A stretch of DNA of 7,373 nt from an uncultured Mucispirillum sp. (GTDB taxonomy: Bacteria > Chrysiogenota > Deferribacteres > Deferribacterales > Mucispirillaceae): assembly GCA_947177675.1 (NCBI GenBank), contig CAMWVK010000064.1, forward strand, positions 1 to 7,373, given 5' to 3'. The notes under the pieces were generated by a model. The model was not told the origin of the DNA, ran no database searches, and worked only from the letters and a program-made list of their open reading frames with translations. The position numbers were made by a program, and so were the translations under genes. Below, in pieces: positions 1 through 7,085 of this stretch (position 1 is the first letter of the stretch; every line of letters starts with the position of its first letter).

Positions 1-12
1 TTTAAATAAATA

Positions 13-41
13 TTGACTTTTTTTATTCTTCATACTATAAT
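13..41 (+). promoter_or_regulatory. sigma70-type promoter of the phosphofructokinase gene
   Basis: TTGACT at 13-18 and a perfect TATAAT at 36-41 are separated by exactly 17 bp, so only one base differs from the sigma70 consensus. Transcription would start near 48, giving a leader of about 30 nt. This is the strongest promoter visible in the window and suggests high constitutive expression. I see no operator or riboswitch in the short leader. Confidence 0.85.
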
Positions 42-67
42 TTGCTAAATCAATAAAAAATAAAATC

Positions 68-73
68 AGGGGG
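68..73 (+). promoter_or_regulatory. Shine-Dalgarno of phosphofructokinase
   Basis: AGGGGG lies 4 nt before the ATG at 78. The spacing is short, but no other start codon fits the family N-terminus, so it supports this start. Confidence 0.6.
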
Positions 74-77
74 TTTT

Positions 78-1292
78 ATGGGTAACATTCGTAACATAGG
101 AATTATTACAGCAGGAGGAGACTGCGGTGGTCTTAATGCAGTTGTAAGAGGTGCTGCAAAAATGGCAGAATCAAAAGGAATTGGTGCATTAGTCATACCT
201 AACGGTTATGCTGGTCTTTATAATTTAGTTGATTTTGAAAGTCTAACAAGCTTAAATGGTGATAGAAGTGAAGATATTAAATCTATCAGAGCAGGAAGTG
301 AAGCTGGTCACTCTCGTGTTAAAATTTCTAAAATTAAAGACGATAATAAATATAAAAGAATTGTTGATGGTCTTAAAAAATTTAATATTGATGGTCTTGT
401 AATATCTGGTGGTGATGATACAGGCAGTGTTGTTGTTGACCTTCATGAAAATGGTATTCCTGTTGTTCATGCTCCTAAAACTATGGATTTAGATTTACAA
501 ACATACTCTGTTGGTGGTGATTCCACTATTAATAAAATCGCAACTATACTTGAAGATTTAAAAACTACAGGCAGAACTCACAACAGAATAATGGTTATGG
601 AAGTATTTGGCAGATATGCAGGTCATACAGCTTTTCGCGGTGGTATTGCAGCAGATGCTGACTGTATATTAATACCAGAAGTTCCAGTTGATTTTAATGC
701 AGTTTATGAACACATTAAAAACACATATATGAGAAGAATTTTATCAAGTGATGTTAAAGCTGGAACATATACAATAGTTGTTGCAGAAGGCGTTAAAGAT
801 GAACATGGCAACCTTTTCTCTGAAGGTGGTGCTAAAGATGCTTTTGGTCATGTTAAACTTGCAGGTGCTGGTAAATTTGTGAAAAATAAAATAGAAGAAA
901 TGCTTAAAGCTGACCCAGATGTTAAAAAATTTATGAAAAAGTCTGGTATGTATGTAGAAGGTCTTCTTGAAATTCCAGAAGTTAGAGATGTAAACCCTGG
1001 TCATATTGTTAGATGCGGTGAAAGCTCTGCTTATGATGCAAACTTTGGTAAAGAAGTTGGTGCTGCTGCAGTTCAGCTTTTAATTGATAATATTCATGGT
1101 GTTACAGTATCTCATATTACTGGTAATGGCGAAATACGCTATATGGTAACAAAAGATGCTATAGTTCAAAGACATGTTGATTTAGGTGTTCTTACATTAC
1201 ATGAAAACTTAGGTGTATGTTTTGGCAGAAAACAACAGCCTTCAAGCCCAAAATCAGCAAAAATTGATTCATTACCTGATAGAATATATTAA
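78..1292 (+). CDS. pfp: 6-phosphofructokinase, pyrophosphate-dependent type
   Basis: Cytoplasmic glycolytic enzyme that phosphorylates fructose 6-phosphate to fructose 1,6-bisphosphate. At 404 residues it is longer than the ~320-residue E. coli PfkA and fits the longer bacterial PFK groups. The phosphoryl-donor loop GGDCGGLNA is at residues 13-21. SGGDDT at 110-115 has Asp114 where ATP enzymes have Gly (E. coli G104). PKTMDLD at 133-139 has Lys134 where ATP enzymes have Gly (G124), with catalytic Asp137 and Asp139 kept. Asp plus Lys at these two sites is the established signature of pyrophosphate use, which would make the reaction reversible; the donor has not been tested here. The usual MGR substrate motif reads FGR (177-179), and the TIDND Asn is Leu138. 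The codons are GGT-rich, as in well-expressed genes. It is monocistronic: own promoter upstream, hairpin downstream. Pipelines may call it pfkA. Confidence 0.93.
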   Translation: MGNIRNIGIITAGGDCGGLNAVVRGAAKMAESKGIGALVIPNGYAGLYNLVDFESLTSLNGDRSEDIKSIRAGSEAGHSRVKISKIKDDNKYKRIVDGLKKFNIDGLVISGGDDTGSVVVDLHENGIPVVHAPKTMDLDLQTYSVGGDSTINKIATILEDLKTTGRTHNRIMVMEVFGRYAGHTAFRGGIAADADCILIPEVPVDFNAVYEHIKNTYMRRILSSDVKAGTYTIVVAEGVKDEHGNLFSEGGAKDAFGHVKLAGAGKFVKNKIEEMLKADPDVKKFMKKSGMYVEGLLEIPEVRDVNPGHIVRCGESSAYDANFGKEVGAAAVQLLIDNIHGVTVSHITGNGEIRYMVTKDAIVQRHVDLGVLTLHENLGVCFGRKQQPSSPKSAKIDSLPDRIY

Positions 1293-1302
1293 GTAACCAA
1301 AA

Positions 1303-1332
1303 CACGGCTTTTCTATACATGGAAAAGCCGTG
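1303..1332 (+). terminator. hairpin after phosphofructokinase, probable terminator
   Basis: A perfect 11-bp stem (CACGGCTTTTC at 1303-1313 pairing with 1322-1332) encloses an 8-nt loop, starting 10 nt after the stop codon. The plus-strand flank is AAAATATTATT, so the usual T run is poor; the minus-strand side has TTTT. It is probably a terminator or an RNA 3'-end stabiliser separating this gene from the chemoreceptor. Confidence 0.6.
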
Positions 1333-1367
1333 AAAATATTATTAATGTTATAAATTATTTATAGCTT

Positions 1368-1372
1368 GGAGG
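1368..1372 (+). promoter_or_regulatory. Shine-Dalgarno fixing the chemoreceptor start at 1381
   Basis: GGAGG is placed 8 nt before the ATG at 1381. An upstream in-frame TTG at 1366 overlaps this site and has no ribosome binding site of its own. The next ATG at 1396 lies too far away. The start is therefore 1381. Confidence 0.8.
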
Positions 1373-1380
1373 TTATATCC

Positions 1381-2154
1381 ATGCAGTATCTCTCTATGAA
1401 ATTTAAAGTCTTTGCATTGGTATGCAGTGTTTTTGTAGGCGTTATTGCCATTTTATTAATAGTTATGTTACATGAAAGCAAGATGACAAAAGAAACAAGC
1501 AGTCAAATTAATATACTGCTTAAGCAGGAAGTAGAGCAAAAAATAAAGCTTGCTACAGATTCTATGGCGGCATCACTGGGAGAGTTAGTAAAAGGACTGC
1601 CAGAAAATGAACAAATAAAAATTATAGATAATGCAATTGACAAATTTCGTTTTGAAGAAGATAAAAGTGGATATTTCTTTGTTTATAAGGAACATGTTCC
1701 TGTGGCTCACCCTACTAGAAAAGATTTAATTGGGAAATCTCTTTATGATGCAAAAGATGATAATGGTGTTTATTATGTAAGAGAATTATTTGAAACTGCA
1801 AAATCTCAAAGTCAAGAAGGTAAATTTGTTTATTTTGCATTTTCAAAACCTAAACCAGATGGTAGTTTGGCAATCGCAGATAAAATAGGCTATGCAGTAA
1901 TTATTCCAAATACGGACAATATATGGATATCTACAGGTGTATATATAGATACATTGCAAGGATATGTTGATAACAATTCTCGTGATATTATAAGTAAATT
2001 TAAAAGCATTATTGCTAAATCCTTGATAATAGGGGTAATAGTATTTTGTATTATATTTTTCCCATTTGTATATATGTTTTATGCAAATATTATTAAAAGT
2101 ATGAGAGCCTTAGAGTATAATTTCAAAAGTTTTTTTTTCATTTCTTCATCATGA
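1381..2154 (+). CDS. chemoreceptor N-terminal part: TM, single Cache domain, TM, start of HAMP
   Basis: The 257-residue product as written has TM1 at about 9-30 after a short basic start, a periplasmic single Cache domain (sCache_2 type) at about 45-195, TM2 at about 211-234 and the first HAMP residues from 235. Cache hallmarks are [14 protein letters not shown] (89-102), [17 protein letters not shown] (107-123), [11 protein letters not shown] (128-138) and [10 protein letters not shown] (181-190). In this family the domain typically binds small organic acids; the ligand cannot be read from the sequence. After Ser250 the T run sends the frame into a short F-F-F-I-S-S-S tail and a TGA stop. 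If translated alone it would be a membrane sensor with no output domain. The 88-nt gap upstream shows no clear promoter. Confidence 0.85.
   Translation: MQYLSMKFKVFALVCSVFVGVIAILLIVMLHESKMTKETSSQINILLKQEVEQKIKLATDSMAASLGELVKGLPENEQIKIIDNAIDKFRFEEDKSGYFFVYKEHVPVAHPTRKDLIGKSLYDAKDDNGVYYVRELFETAKSQSQEGKFVYFAFSKPKPDGSLAIADKIGYAVIIPNTDNIWISTGVYIDTLQGYVDNNSRDIISKFKSIIAKSLIIGVIVFCIIFFPFVYMFYANIIKSMRALEYNFKSFFFISSS
2130..2138 (+). repeat. poly-T tract (T9) at the frameshift in the chemoreceptor
   Basis: Nine consecutive T lie exactly where the coding frame changes, between TM2 and HAMP. T8 restores one continuous frame; T9 as given leads to TGA at 2152-2154. By count the full frame is open with T8, T11 or T5. 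Runs of this length are known sites of replication slippage and transcriptional slippage, and also of homopolymer sequencing errors. Confidence 0.9.
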
Positions 2155-3133
2155 AAGTAAAGATATTAATTTTATATCTATAAATTCAAAAGATGAATTT
2201 GGTTCAATGTCAAAAATTATAGAAAATGATATTAAAAAAACAAAGAGCGATACAGAGCAGGATAGTGCTTTAGTACAAAATGCCATTAATGTTATACAAA
2301 AAGTAAAAGATGGAGACACTACAAACAGAATCCAACTTATGGGTATAAATCCTGAACTAAACAGATTAAAAGATTCTATGAATGACCTTTTAAATTTCTT
2401 AACAAACTCGGTAGGAGGCGATTTAACAGATATTATGAGAGTATTTGATGCCTATACTCAATTAAATTTTTCAACAGAAGTTGTAAATGCTGATGGTCGT
2501 GTAGGAATGGTTACTAATACTTTAGGAAATGAAATTCGTAAAATGCTTAATACAAGCTGTAAATTTGCTGAGTCGTTATCAAATGATGCGAGAGCATTAA
2601 CAGAAGCAGTTGATACTCTAAATCAACATACGAATTTTCAAGCCTCAATGCTGCAAAAAACAGCAGGTTCAACTACACAAATTGCAGATTTTATGCAAAG
2701 TATTCAGGACCAAACAACTGAAGTGGTTAAAAAAGGAGAAAATGCAAGAGAGATAATCAAAATTATAAAAACTATTGCTGACCAAACTACCCTTTTAGCC
2801 CTGAATGCTTCTATTGAAGCAGCAAGAGCCGGAGAACATGGAAGAGGATTTGCTGTTGTAGCTGATGAAGTTCGTAAACTTGCAGAAAATACACAACATT
2901 CATTAGAAGATATTGAAACAAGTATCAATGAATTAGTTGATAGTATTAATGATATAACCGTTTCTATAAATAAACAAACAGAAGGTATTAAATATATAAG
3001 CGATACCATTTCGCAGTTGGAATCTGATACAAGTGAAAATGTAAGAGTGGCAAATATATCTTCAGATATTAGTGCAAGAGTATCTCAGGTTGCAAAAGAT
3101 ATTCTTGATGATGTAAACAGTAAACAATTTTAA
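2138..3133 (+). CDS. chemoreceptor C-terminal part: HAMP and MCP signalling domain
   Basis: This frame is open from within the T run and contains [14 protein letters not shown] (HAMP second half). Two HAMP-like linker segments follow: one with [15 protein letters not shown] and one with [10 protein letters not shown], as in Campylobacterota-style receptors. Then comes a long coiled coil whose hairpin tip [19 protein letters not shown] and following [13 protein letters not shown] (about 2790-2890) are the CheA/CheW contact region. The tip Glu is residue 479 in restored numbering and 104 residues follow it. There is no C-terminal CheR-binding pentapeptide. The first ATG is at 2207, giving 308 residues, but nothing resembling a Shine-Dalgarno precedes it. 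Independent translation looks unlikely, so this half depends on frame restoration upstream. Confidence 0.85.
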   Translation, partial: SFLHHESKDINFISINSKDEFGSMSKIIENDIKKTKSDTEQDSALVQNAINVIQKVKDGDTTNRIQLMGINPELNRLKDSMNDLLNFLTNSVGGDLTDIMRVFDAYTQLNFSTEVVNADGRVGMVTNTLGNEIRKMLNTSCKFAESLSNDARALTEAVDTLNQHTNFQASMLQKTAGSTTQIADFMQSIQDQTTEVVKKGENAREIIKIIKTIADQTTLLALNASIEAARAGEHGRGFAVVADEVRKLAENTQHSLEDIETSINELVDSINDITVSINKQTEGIKYISDTISQLESDTSENVRVANISSDISARVSQVAKDILDDVNSKQF

Positions 3134-3138
3134 ATACA

Positions 3139-3174
3139 TTAAAGCCTGTTATTATAATTAATAGCAGGCTTTAA
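3139..3174. terminator. 16-bp hairpin, likely bidirectional terminator between convergent units
   Basis: 3139-3154 pairs with 3159-3174 around a 4-nt TAAT loop, with one G-U pair and a GC-rich core AAAGCCTG/CAGGCTTT. It begins 5 nt after the chemoreceptor stop. The T-rich flank is modest on both strands (TTTAAATTATT on plus). The minus-strand operon ends at 3375, about 200 bp away, and no better terminator was seen for it, so the hairpin may serve both directions. The AT-rich 3175-3374 stretch between holds nothing else I can support. Confidence 0.75.
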
Positions 3175-3374
3175 ATTATTCTATATATATTAAAATATTA
3201 AATTATTTTTAAATTTAGTTTCTAAAATTGTAAAAAAAGCAGAATGCAATAATCTTTTCCATTTTCATATATATTTTATCTCTTAATAAAAAAAGTTTTA
3301 TGGACAGCGGGATTAAAATAGAAAAAGTACATAAATTTCAACATACTGTAATCTATGAGTTTGTAAAATTATAA

Positions 3375-3989
3375 TTATAATAAATTGCTGTCTGGCTGCT
3401 GCCCATCATGAGCATACCATAAACATTCTATAATATTCATATCTGAAAAAACTGCTTTAAATGAAGAATTTTCTGGACTGCATGCATATATACCAAAAGA
3501 TATTGTATTATCTGCTTTATATAAGTGGCATATTCTCATTTGGTTATATTCAATACCATTAAGTGAATATTCAATTTTAAAATCACTTTCTCTGCGGCTT
3601 AATCTATACCATATTTCTTTTATCTCTGCAGATATATTGGAAGTTGCCCAGTCTGAATAACCTAAATTTGTTACTACACTTCCTAAATTTTGAAATGTTT
3701 GGTTTTCATACTCAATAGAAGCTTTTATCCAATTTTCATTATCTAAATAAACTATTATACCACACTGGTCAAATCTATGGCTTATATTAAATGATGCTTT
3801 AACAATAAAGGAAAAAAATTTTTCATCTGTTTCTGTCTGCAACATTGGAGCATTATCATTTATAAACTTATAATAAGTTTTCTGCCATAAATCCGTATAT
3901 GGAGATGTAGTGATAACTATCTCATTATCATAAATAGAATATTTTGCAGGCTCATTTGTCCATTTTAATGGTTTATCAGTAAATTTCAT
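3375..3989 (-). CDS. DUF1349 (REE1-like, concanavalin-like fold) protein
   Basis: A 204-residue soluble protein without signal peptide or membrane segment. It has the recognisable DUF1349 pattern (family also called 'regulation of enolase protein 1'): FDQCGIIVYLDNENWIKASI (73-92), the LGSVVTNLGYSDWA stretch (102-115), and a final FGIYACSPENSSF (165-177) followed by VFSDMNI. The family has a beta-sandwich, lectin or laminarinase-like fold. The biochemical role of bacterial members is generally unknown, though the fold suggests carbohydrate or small-ligand binding. It starts 2 nt after the stop of the flagellar-type gene. Its AAAGG ribosome site (3997-4001) lies inside the end of that gene, so translation is probably coupled. 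It is the last gene of the operon. The ATG start matches the usual family N-terminus (short lead, then a KWTNEP-like strand). Confidence 0.85.
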   Translation of the reverse strand: MKFTDKPLKWTNEPAKYSIYDNEIVITTSPYTDLWQKTYYKFINDNAPMLQTETDEKFFSFIVKASFNISHRFDQCGIIVYLDNENWIKASIEYENQTFQNLGSVVTNLGYSDWATSNISAEIKEIWYRLSRRESDFKIEYSLNGIEYNQMRICHLYKADNTISFGIYACSPENSSFKAVFSDMNIIECLWYAHDGQQPDSNLL

Positions 3990-3991
3990 TT

Positions 3992-4597
3992 TTATGCCTT
4001 TAAATTAATTACTGTGCCAAGCATTTCATCACTTGTTTTTATTGTTATAGCATTTGCCTCAAAAAACCTTTGATTTACTATATTATTTATCATTTCATCA
4101 GCAATATTTACATTAGATGAAACCATATATCCTGATAATATACTGAAACCTGTTGGCTCATATTCCTGCCCTTCTGTCTCTACTGGAGTTATTGTGCCAA
4201 GCAGTTTGCCATCACTATATAAATTACCATCATTATCAATCTTAACATTACCACCTGCCCCAGTAAAAAGAAGTTCACCATAAGGACCTCTGAAATTACC
4301 AAAATCATCTACAGAAAACTTACCTGCTGCATAGCCATATGTATTTAATAAATCATTTTTACTGCCATTACCAAAAACTGCAATATCAGATGGCACACCA
4401 GTATGTATAAGACTGCCTTGATTATCATTTGGTCTTATAGCACTAAGTTTTATTCCACCAGCACTAAGCTCAGATAAAAATGCACTGTTAGATTTATAAC
4501 TTGGTGTTTTTACATTTGCAATATTATTGGCTGTTACAGCAGAAACTACAGCTGCAGCATTTAATGCAGTTACTGCTCCGAACATGGCATTAATCAA
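3992..4597 (-). CDS. short FlgF/FlgG-like flagellar rod or hook family protein
   Basis: 201 residues with the two-ended signature of flagellar rod/hook proteins. N-terminal rod helix: AVTANNIANVKTPSYKS (20-36). C-terminal helix: VSSNVNIADEMINNIVNQR (159-177), then an EANAITIKTSDEMLGTVINL end (Flg_bbr_C). The middle resembles the FlgF/FlgG core: GSLIHTGVPSDIAVFGNG (61-78), FSVDDFGNFRGPYGELLF (94-111) and DNDGNLYSDGKLLGTI (121-136). FlgF and FlgG are about 250-260 residues, so the D1 region is shortened. Such proteins leave the cell by the flagellar type III apparatus and polymerise into the rod. No other flagellar gene is nearby, so this is an orphan paralog rather than part of the main rod operon. 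The start is TTG at 4597; the family beginning M-I-x-A-M/L supports it. Exact assignment as FlgF, FlgG or a FlgE-like protein is uncertain. Confidence 0.85.
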   Translation of the reverse strand: MINAMFGAVTALNAAAVVSAVTANNIANVKTPSYKSNSAFLSELSAGGIKLSAIRPNDNQGSLIHTGVPSDIAVFGNGSKNDLLNTYGYAAGKFSVDDFGNFRGPYGELLFTGAGGNVKIDNDGNLYSDGKLLGTITPVETEGQEYEPTGFSILSGYMVSSNVNIADEMINNIVNQRFFEANAITIKTSDEMLGTVINLKA

Positions 4598-4603
4598 TCT
4601 ATA

Positions 4604-4608
4604 CTCCT
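4604..4608 (-). promoter_or_regulatory. Shine-Dalgarno deciding the TTG start of the flagellar-type gene
   Basis: AGGAG on the minus strand is 6 nt from TTG at 4597 but 18 nt from the first in-frame ATG at 4585. It starts only 3 nt after the stop codon of the ligase gene, suggesting ribosome hand-over. Confidence 0.75.
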
Positions 4609-4611
4609 TTT

Positions 4612-6201
4612 TTATTTTATGCCTTCAATTTCCCCTTTAATAACCATTTCTTTTAATTTTCTTTTTAAGATTTTACCAATAGTTGTTAATGGCAGTTCAT
4701 TTGGAAAATATACATATTTAGGTATTTTAAAATTAGCTATATATTTTTTCAAATATGCTTTAACATCTTTTTCTGTAATATTTATATCTGGGTCTTTTTT
4801 AATATAAGCAAGTATAGTTTCATCGCCGTCTTCATCAGGTACACTGATAACTGCAGCAGCTTCTACACCTTTTATATTATGGATATGTTCTTCTATCTCT
4901 CTAGGATAAACATTCATTCCTTTAACTAATATTAAGTCTTTTTTCCTGTCAACAATAGTTATGAATCCATCATTATCCATAGTGCCTAAATCACCTGTAA
5001 AAAACCAGCCATTTTTTATAGCTTCAGCAGTTTCTTTTGGCATTTTCCAGTATCCCTGCATAATATTAGGTCCTTTAGCTATAATTTCACCAACTTCACC
5101 TCTTGGCACTTCCATATCATCTTTATCAACAATTTTAACAGATACACCATAAAATGCTCTGCCTACTGTGCCTGCTCTGGGGTCATCTAGAGTGTTTCCT
5201 GCTACAACTGGAGAAGCCTCTGAAAGCCCATAACCTTCAATTAATGATATACCAAATTTTTGCTGAAATTTATTATAAATATCAACAGGCAGTCCAGAAC
5301 CGCTGCACAAATGTATTTTGATAGGATAAATAAATTTAATAAAAAGTTTTGGCATTTTTGCTTTAACTAATGCTGAATAAACTGTTGGCACTGCTGCCAT
5401 TACAGTAGGCCGTTTGAATATTAATATATCTCTGAATTTTTTAGTTTTTAAATCCATTACTGATTCTAAAATAACAATAGATGCACCTAAAAATGATGGA
5501 AACATAATAGTTACTTCAAAAGAATATATATGAAACATTGGTAAAAACAGTAAAAATCTGTCTTTATGTGTCATTTTATAAGATACAGCTGCCATTTCCA
5601 CCATACTTATTAAATTACCATGAGAAAGCATAGCACCTTTTGGGACACCTGTTGTGCCTGATGTATAAATAATAACAGCAGTATCTTCTTTTTTTATATC
5701 TATTTCAAGTGGCAGTTCACTCATATTTTTATCTTTAACTAATACATTTTCAGCCCCCCAGTTTGCAGCACTATCATCAAATGAAAAAACTGACTGTAAA
5801 CAAGAGCAGTCTTCTTTAACTTTATTTATTATTCCTTTAAATTTTTCAGAAGTAAATATTGCTGTTGCTTCGCAATTTGAAACAATATAGCTGACTTCTT
5901 TATCTTTTAAAAAAGTATTTACTGGAACTATTATACCTCCAGCTTTTGAAACAGCAAAAGCAGCAAATATAAAATAAGGTGAATTTTCCATCATTATGGC
6001 TACTCTGTCACCTTTACGAATGCCTGAAAAAGCAAGCACTCTTGAAATTTTATTACACATTTTTTCCGCCTGTGCATAAGTATAAATAATATCTTTAAAA
6101 AATATATACTTTTTACTGCTATTTTTAAATGCTTGATATGTTAAAATATCAGCAATAGTTTTAGGTTTTGCAATATCTTCTTTTTTGCTTTTAAATATCA
6201 T
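4612..6201 (-). CDS. AMP-forming fatty-acid CoA ligase (acyl-CoA synthetase)
   Basis: Activates a carboxylic acid, most likely a medium or long-chain fatty acid, to acyl-AMP and then acyl-CoA. It is 529 residues, the normal family length, and appears intact. ANL-superfamily motifs appear in order: ATP loop YTSGTTGVPKGA (179-190), LFLPMFHIYSF (218-228), GYGLSEASP (323-331), GWFFTGDLG (398-406), hinge DRKKDLILVKGMNVYPREI (418-436) and catalytic Lys510 in TTIGKILKRK. No signal peptide or membrane span, so it is cytoplasmic. The long-chain class rests on overall resemblance to FadD/LcfB-type enzymes; chain length cannot be read. The gene begins 3 nt after the preceding stop, with GGAG (6208-6211) 6 nt before the ATG and inside the upstream gene, so it is translationally coupled to it. 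Possible roles are lipid recycling or activation of host or dietary fatty acids. Confidence 0.93.
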   Translation of the reverse strand: MIFKSKKEDIAKPKTIADILTYQAFKNSSKKYIFFKDIIYTYAQAEKMCNKISRVLAFSGIRKGDRVAIMMENSPYFIFAAFAVSKAGGIIVPVNTFLKDKEVSYIVSNCEATAIFTSEKFKGIINKVKEDCSCLQSVFSFDDSAANWGAENVLVKDKNMSELPLEIDIKKEDTAVIIYTSGTTGVPKGAMLSHGNLISMVEMAAVSYKMTHKDRFLLFLPMFHIYSFEVTIMFPSFLGASIVILESVMDLKTKKFRDILIFKRPTVMAAVPTVYSALVKAKMPKLFIKFIYPIKIHLCSGSGLPVDIYNKFQQKFGISLIEGYGLSEASPVVAGNTLDDPRAGTVGRAFYGVSVKIVDKDDMEVPRGEVGEIIAKGPNIMQGYWKMPKETAEAIKNGWFFTGDLGTMDNDGFITIVDRKKDLILVKGMNVYPREIEEHIHNIKGVEAAAVISVPDEDGDETILAYIKKDPDINITEKDVKAYLKKYIANFKIPKYVYFPNELPLTTIGKILKRKLKEMVIKGEIEGIK

Positions 6202-6204
6202 TCT

Positions 6205-7077
6205 TTACTCCGATAAATGTATTAAATCATGACTTCTATCATTAAATGCTCTTTTGAGAATTGGCAGAGCTTCATCTTCTGTCATATAGCTTCCTGCAAT
6301 TTCAACCATTTCTTTATATTTTACCTGTGCATTTTTTAAATCAAACTCCTGAATTTCTTCTCCGTCATTATCAGAGCCTTTTAAAACAAGTTTACTGCAA
6401 AAATCATTAATAAGCAGTGCTTTTGCAATTTCTTTTGTTCCGCTTGTATTTAAGTTTTGTTTTTGTTTTGGAGCAGAAATTGTAATATCAGCTTTTAAAC
6501 CACCAAGTTCATCTATAAGCCCTAATAAACTGCCTTCTTTTGTAGTCATAAACTCTGCACTGTATTCATAACTTGGGAAATTAATTGATATGGCTATTTT
6601 TTTATAAAAATCCCATGATAATGTAGTTATATCTATTTTATCTTCAAATAAAGGGGTCAATTTTATACTGCCGTCTTTTGAAAACTCATTAAGAAATTTT
6701 TTAAATGCTCCAATCGGTCCGCCACCTAGAGCTGCAAGTGATAAAATAAAACGAGATTCAGGATTAACTATTGCATAATAAAGCTCACCAAGAGCACCAT
6801 CATTTAATGGGATTTCTGCAATGCCTTCATCTTCCCTAAACCATACAGGCCATGCACTTTTTTCTTTTACTACTGAAATAAAATAAGTATTTGTTGCAGC
6901 AATATCCACTTTATTATTTATTTTCCAAAAAAAATGTGACTGCCCAGCATCAAAAGTGCCAGAACTGTCTTCACTTTTAAGAAGTGCATCAAAAGAAAGT
7001 TTTAATTCATTAAAATAATCATCTACAGCAGCTTCTATAAAATGATACGAAACTATAGCTTTTTTACTCCAGCTCAA
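6205..7077 (-). CDS. uncharacterised 290-residue soluble protein, first gene of the operon
   Basis: I do not recognise this protein with confidence. It has no signal peptide, transmembrane segment or cysteine cluster (a single Cys). Visible features: an aromatic N-terminal stretch (IVSYHFIEAA), a TFDAGQSHFFWKIN segment at 41-54, a WPVWFREDEG motif at 76-85, a Gly-rich turn LAALGGGPIGAF at 114-125, and an acidic C-terminal region with KGSDNDGEE (233-241) before a charged helical end. The order of short beta segments followed by a helical end is loosely like phage-derived RexA/DUF6731-type proteins; this is a weak resemblance from memory and not an assignment. It starts at TTG 7077 with a strong GGAGG; there is no in-frame ATG until Met177. 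It leads the operon, directly before the acyl-CoA ligase. Confidence 0.8.
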   Translation of the reverse strand: MSWSKKAIVSYHFIEAAVDDYFNELKLSFDALLKSEDSSGTFDAGQSHFFWKINNKVDIAATNTYFISVVKEKSAWPVWFREDEGIAEIPLNDGALGELYYAIVNPESRFILSLAALGGGPIGAFKKFLNEFSKDGSIKLTPLFEDKIDITTLSWDFYKKIAISINFPSYEYSAEFMTTKEGSLLGLIDELGGLKADITISAPKQKQNLNTSGTKEIAKALLINDFCSKLVLKGSDNDGEEIQEFDLKNAQVKYKEMVEIAGSYMTEDEALPILKRAFNDRSHDLIHLSE

Positions 7078-7085
7078 AAGTTATA

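Larger units (their letters stand above)
1381..3133 (+). pseudogene. methyl-accepting chemotaxis receptor, frameshifted at a T9 run
   Basis: A transmembrane chemoreceptor that would sense a small ligand in the periplasm and control CheA through CheW, split by a one-base frame change. The first frame carries TM1, Cache and TM2 and enters HAMP; the second carries the rest of HAMP and the whole signalling domain. Both frames meet at the T run 2130-2138. With eight T instead of nine, the text reads [11 protein letters not shown] across the joint, which matches the usual start of a HAMP domain in Cache receptors, and gives 583 residues. There is no other lesion, and both halves keep their conserved motifs. 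I label it a pseudogene because the window sequence does not encode the full receptor. It could equally be phase-variable, rescued by slippage, or a base-calling error. Confidence 0.85.

Noticed and set aside
1327..1354. Sigma28-like GCCGTGAA or a TATAAA at 1349-1354 as a chemoreceptor promoter
   Set aside because: GCCGTGAA is part of the hairpin stem and has no TAAA box at the proper distance. TATAAA has no -35 partner 16-18 bp upstream.
1366..1380. Upstream TTG start extending the chemoreceptor by five residues
   Set aside because: The TTG overlaps the GGAGG that serves the ATG at 1381 and has no ribosome site of its own.
2704..3009. Antisense 101-codon frame inside the chemoreceptor signalling domain, and similar antisense frames inside the phosphofructokinase and the CoA ligase
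   Set aside because: They mirror well-conserved coding sequence, have no ribosome sites and no family resemblance.
3230..3250. Minus-strand T7 run after a GCA/TGC stem as a terminator for the four-gene operon
   Set aside because: The stem is only 3 bp and would not be stable.
3234..3374. A 46-codon open frame between the convergent units, with ATG at 3300 (24 codons)
   Set aside because: No Shine-Dalgarno, no recognisable motif, and a length expected by chance in such AT-rich DNA.
3303..3393. GGACAGC and GCTGTC forming a long-range pairing across the end of the DUF1349 gene
   Set aside because: Short match over an 80-nt loop in AT-rich DNA; no support for a structured RNA.
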